From an uncultured Beijerinckiaceae bacterium (lineage in GTDB: Bacteria > Pseudomonadota > Alphaproteobacteria > Rhizobiales > Beijerinckiaceae), in NCBI GenBank assembly GCA_937863205.1, contig CALMGA010000449.1, positions 1 through 6,889 on the forward strand: DNA of 6,889 nucleotides. Reading direction: 5' to 3'. Of this stretch, positions 4,443 to 6,889 are shown in pieces. The notes below the pieces were generated by a model, which was not told the DNA's origin, did no database searches, and was given only the letters and a program-made list of their open reading frames with translations. Every line of letters starts with the position of its first letter. Position 1 is the stretch's first letter. A program made the position numbers and the translations under genes.

Positions 4443-5858
4443 CTACCCCCGCCCGTAGCTCGGCATCGCCGGCAGCGCGGCGGGCACGGCTCGCGGTGCG
4501 GGCTCGCCCGTCGCGGCGATGCCGGCGAGGGCATAGAACAGGGTGCCGAGATCATACACCGTTCCCGCGAGCAGGCTCGGGATCAGGGTGGTGAGCAGGC
4601 CGGCGCGCGCCGCCCAGACCACCGCCCGGTTCTCCCCTGGCAGTTCGGCCGAAAGGCGGCCCGTCACCAGCCGCGCAACGAGGACGAGGAACAGGGCGAA
4701 GCCGGGGGCGCCGAGGTTGGACAGAAGGACGAGGGCGTAGTTCGAGGCGCGGGTGGCGCCGATGCCGGCCCCCAGCCCGCGGGTGTCGGCGAACACCTGC
4801 CAGGCGCGGGCATTCCACGAGCCGCGCTCGATGGCCGAGTCGCTCGTCGCCTTGTTGAGCAGGCTGTCATTGATGACCCGACCCGCGACCTCCGCGACGC
4901 CCGGCAGGAACAGGATGACCAGGCTGACCACGAGCACGCCGGCTGCGAGCGCCCCGGCGCAGACGGCGAGCGGACGACGGCGGCGCGAAACCACGGCCGC
5001 CGCCGCGGCGTACAGCGAGAAGCCGGCGAAGAAGACCACCAGCCCGACGTAGCCGGTGCTCGACGTCGCCAGCACGATGAAGGCGGTCAGCGCCAGGCTC
5101 GCCGGTCCGGTGAAGTTCGTGCGGACGCGGCCGACGAACAGGGTCACGTTGACCGCGAGCAGGGCGAGCGAGAAGGTGGCGAAGCTCGACGCCTCCGAGA
5201 AGCTGCCGGAAATGCGCTTGAGTCCGCCCAGCTCGTCGTCGGTGAGGAAGGCGTAGCTCGCGGTATGGATGACGTCGAGCAGGAAGCCGGTGTGGGTTGC
5301 CGACGTGGCGAGATCGAGCACGCCGAAGCCCAGGTGCAGGCCGGTGACCGTCACCAGCGCGCTGACGAGCGTGCGCGAGCTTCCCGGCCGGCGGGCGAAG
5401 GCGGCGGTGGCGCAGGCGACGAGGAAGCCGCCGACGGCGTACACCGCCTGGGACAGGTTGCCGCTTGTGGGGTGAAGCGGCGTCGCATCGCCGTCGTTGC
5501 TGAGCGCGCGCGACAGGGAGAACACATTCGTGGCGCCCTCGAACAAGCGCGGCAGAAGGTAGGACGATCCGCAGATCCAGATCACCAGCAGCAGGAACAC
5601 GAACAAGGGACGGCGCGGCCCCAGCTCGTCGCCGAGCCGGCGGAGGCCGCCGCGCATGGACACGAGGCGCAGGAGGTAGAAGCAGAGGAACAGGTTGGCC
5701 GGCGTCACCGAGGCGCCGCCGAGCGCGGGCAGGTCCATCGCGGACGCCGCGCCGAACACGGTGAGGGCGAACATCGCCACCACCGTGCGGCCGAAGGCGC
5801 CTGTCTGGCACCACAGGCCCAGCGCCACCACCAGGCACCCGAAGATCGTCGGCTGCAC
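4443..5858 (-). CDS. O-antigen ligase/Wzy polymerase-like membrane protein
   Basis: Inner-membrane protein of 471 residues with about 12 hydrophobic segments (roughly 5-19, 22-40, 53-65, 85-102, 137-154, 164-183, 226-243, 252-270, 273-290, 297-318, 375-397, 415-449). The G-S-F-S-E-A-S motif (218-224) and the large loop at 319-373, with E-R-G-S-W-N-A-R-A-W followed by G-L-G-A-G-I-G-A-T-R-A-S-N, are typical of the Wzy/WaaL/ExoQ superfamily. Members polymerise lipid-linked repeat units or ligate glycan to an acceptor at the periplasmic face. Polymerase and ligase cannot be told apart here. The likely start is GTG at 5858, 15 nt after the glycosyltransferase stop and in the same frame; GGAG lies only 2 nt from it, so translation may depend on coupling to the upstream gene. 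Context supports an exo- or surface-polysaccharide locus. Family good, exact role open. Confidence 0.85.
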   Translation of the reverse strand: MQPTIFGCLVVALGLWCQTGAFGRTVVAMFALTVFGAASAMDLPALGGASVTPANLFLCFYLLRLVSMRGGLRRLGDELGPRRPLFVFLLLVIWICGSSYLLPRLFEGATNVFSLSRALSNDGDATPLHPTSGNLSQAVYAVGGFLVACATAAFARRPGSSRTLVSALVTVTGLHLGFGVLDLATSATHTGFLLDVIHTASYAFLTDDELGGLKRISGSFSEASSFATFSLALLAVNVTLFVGRVRTNFTGPASLALTAFIVLATSSTGYVGLVVFFAGFSLYAAAAAVVSRRRRPLAVCAGALAAGVLVVSLVILFLPGVAEVAGRVINDSLLNKATSDSAIERGSWNARAWQVFADTRGLGAGIGATRASNYALVLLSNLGAPGFALFLVLVARLVTGRLSAELPGENRAVVWAARAGLLTTLIPSLLAGTVYDLGTLFYALAGIAATGEPAPRAVPAALPAMPSYGRG

Positions 5859-5873
5859 CGCTCCGGCCGCTTG

Positions 5874-6889
5874 TCAGAGCGCGGGACGGCGGATCGCCGC
5901 CGGGCCGGCGGCCGGCGCGGCGACGTTTGACAGGCTCAGCGCCAGGGCGAGATAGCTGTCGGCGCCGTCCGCCCAGGAAAAGCGAGGGTAACGCGCCAGA
6001 CCGCGCGCGCGCAGGCTCGCCCGCAGGTCCGGCTCGGCGGCGAGGCGGGCGATGCGGTCGAGCCAGGCGGCGGGCTCGCCGGGCGGAGCATAGAGCGCGG
6101 CCTCGCCGCACACGTCCGGCATGCTGGCGCAGCCGGAGGCGACGATCGGCGCGCCGTGCACCATCGCTTCCAGCAGCGGCAGGCCGAAGCCCTCGGTTCG
6201 CGAGGGAAAGGCGAAGCACAGCGCTTGGGCGAACAGTGCGGCGAGGTCGTCGTCGCCGACGAAGCCGACGTGGTGCACGTTGGGATCCGCCCGCACAGCG
6301 CCGCGCCGCTCCGGACCGGCGAAGATGGCGGCCGAGCCGCCCGATACGACGAGGTCGAGGCCGAGCGCGTCGAGCGCCGGGGCCAGCGCCAGCAGGAGGC
6401 CGAGCTGCTTGTGCCTGGCCCGGCTGCCCAGCGCGAAGACGAACGGCCGGGGGAAGCGCCCCGGTGCAGAGAAGGGCGAGCGCGCGGCGTCCCAGCGCAG
6501 GGCGTGCTCGTGGCCGTTGGCGATCACGGCGGCCGTACGCCCGGTGGCGGTGACGCCGTATCGGCTCAGCATCGCTGCGGAGAAGGCCGACACCGTGGTC
6601 ACCGCCCGCGCCCGGCGCCCCAGTAGCGGGAAGGCTGCGCGATAGGCCGTGCGGAAGGCGCGGGAATAGCTGGAGGGTTCGAGATACACGTTGGCATCGT
6701 GCAGGCAGACGATCTGGCGCGGGTGGGCGAGCGGCCCGAGGTTGGCGAAGCTGACGAGGCCGCCGCCCGCCATCGCCGGCAGCACCAGCTGCTCCCACGT
6801 CTGACCGCGGCCGAAGCGGCTGCGCGTCACGCCGATGGCGCCGAGCGAGGGCGCGGGCCCGGCGTCGGCCGGCAGCGCCAGCTCCCCGC
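5874..6889 (-). CDS. Glycosyltransferase, GT4/GT-B type (N-terminus outside the window)
   Basis: Cytoplasmic glycosyltransferase; about 338 residues are visible and the frame stays open to the right edge without a stop, so the start lies outside. A GTG at 6830 gives 318 residues but would cut the N-terminal Rossmann domain and leave the G-R-G-Q-T-W-E-Q-L-V-L-P motif at the very start, so it is unlikely to be the true start. Other landmarks are L-H-D near 6700, the donor-domain opening F-A-L-G-S-R-A-R-H-K-Q, and the E-X7-E motif E-G-F-G-L-P-L-L-E (6168-6194), with both glutamates present, followed by G-A-P-I-V-A-S. This is the retaining GT4 pattern that uses nucleotide-sugar donors such as GDP-mannose or UDP-glucose; the donor cannot be read from the sequence. 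It lies immediately before the ligase/polymerase gene, so it probably builds the same glycan. Confidence 0.92.
   Translation of the reverse strand, partial: GELALPADAGPAPSLGAIGVTRSRFGRGQTWEQLVLPAMAGGGLVSFANLGPLAHPRQIVCLHDANVYLEPSSYSRAFRTAYRAAFPLLGRRARAVTTVSAFSAAMLSRYGVTATGRTAAVIANGHEHALRWDAARSPFSAPGRFPRPFVFALGSRARHKQLGLLLALAPALDALGLDLVVSGGSAAIFAGPERRGAVRADPNVHHVGFVGDDDLAALFAQALCFAFPSRTEGFGLPLLEAMVHGAPIVASGCASMPDVCGEAALYAPPGEPAAWLDRIARLAAEPDLRASLRARGLARYPRFSWADGADSYLALALSLSNVAAPAAGPAAIRRPAL

Noticed and set aside
2431..4458. Plus-strand open frame of 675 codons opposite the ABC-F gene
   Set aside because: The opposite strand encodes a complete ABC-F protein with all motifs. The plus-strand translation is rich in R, G, A, E, H and V with no recognisable domain, as expected of a high-GC antisense shadow.
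4380..5930. Plus-strand open frame of 516 codons opposite the polymerase-like gene
   Set aside because: Low-complexity R/E/G/A/Q-rich translation. It is antisense to a clear polytopic membrane protein.
4867..6798. Minus-strand open frame of 643 codons across the glycosyltransferase and polymerase-like genes
   Set aside because: It is in another frame than both recognised proteins, and its translation is almost all R, P, A and G without motifs.

Overview
The window is GC-rich chromosomal DNA (about two thirds or more G+C by eye). It most likely comes from an alphaproteobacterium of the Hyphomicrobiales (Rhizobiales) type. The basis is the ABC-F protein, which resembles the rhizobial ABC-F proteins I know all the way to its C-terminal tail, a YbjN-family protein, and a CtrA-like TTAA-N7-TTAA box. 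All six genes lie on the minus strand, so transcription runs from high to low coordinates. The long plus-strand open frames are antisense shadows caused by the G+C bias.

In order of transcription, the right part (6889 to 4443) holds a GT4-type glycosyltransferase, whose start lies beyond the window edge, and a polytopic membrane protein of the O-antigen ligase/Wzy polymerase type. The two are separated by only 15 nt. They look like the last genes of a surface- or exopolysaccharide locus: one adds sugars to a lipid-linked glycan, the other polymerises or ligates it at the outer face of the inner membrane. After an 80-nt gap with one 7-bp dyad comes a complete 540-residue ABC-F ATPase (4362 to 2740), a cytoplasmic, ribosome-associated type of protein and probably a separate housekeeping gene.

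The middle part (2545 to 894) is a two-gene unit: an exported alpha/beta hydrolase with a complete Ser-Asp-His triad, and 44 nt later a small exported cupin with a reduced metal site. Both begin with a twin-arginine-containing hydrophobic leader, so they probably act together in the periplasm. The substrate is unknown.

The left part has a 350-nt non-coding region (544 to 893) that is unusually rich in symmetric sequence: a CtrA-type box, a 24-bp dyad overlapping a perfect TTGACA, two perfect 8-bp inverted repeats close together, a perfect 8-bp GC hairpin, and a hairpin just before the ribosome binding site. It precedes a YbjN-family gene (543 to 37). No mobile element, tRNA, rRNA or CRISPR array was seen. 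Most of the window is ordinary. The parts most worth a second look are the exported hydrolase-cupin pair and the ybjN control region.
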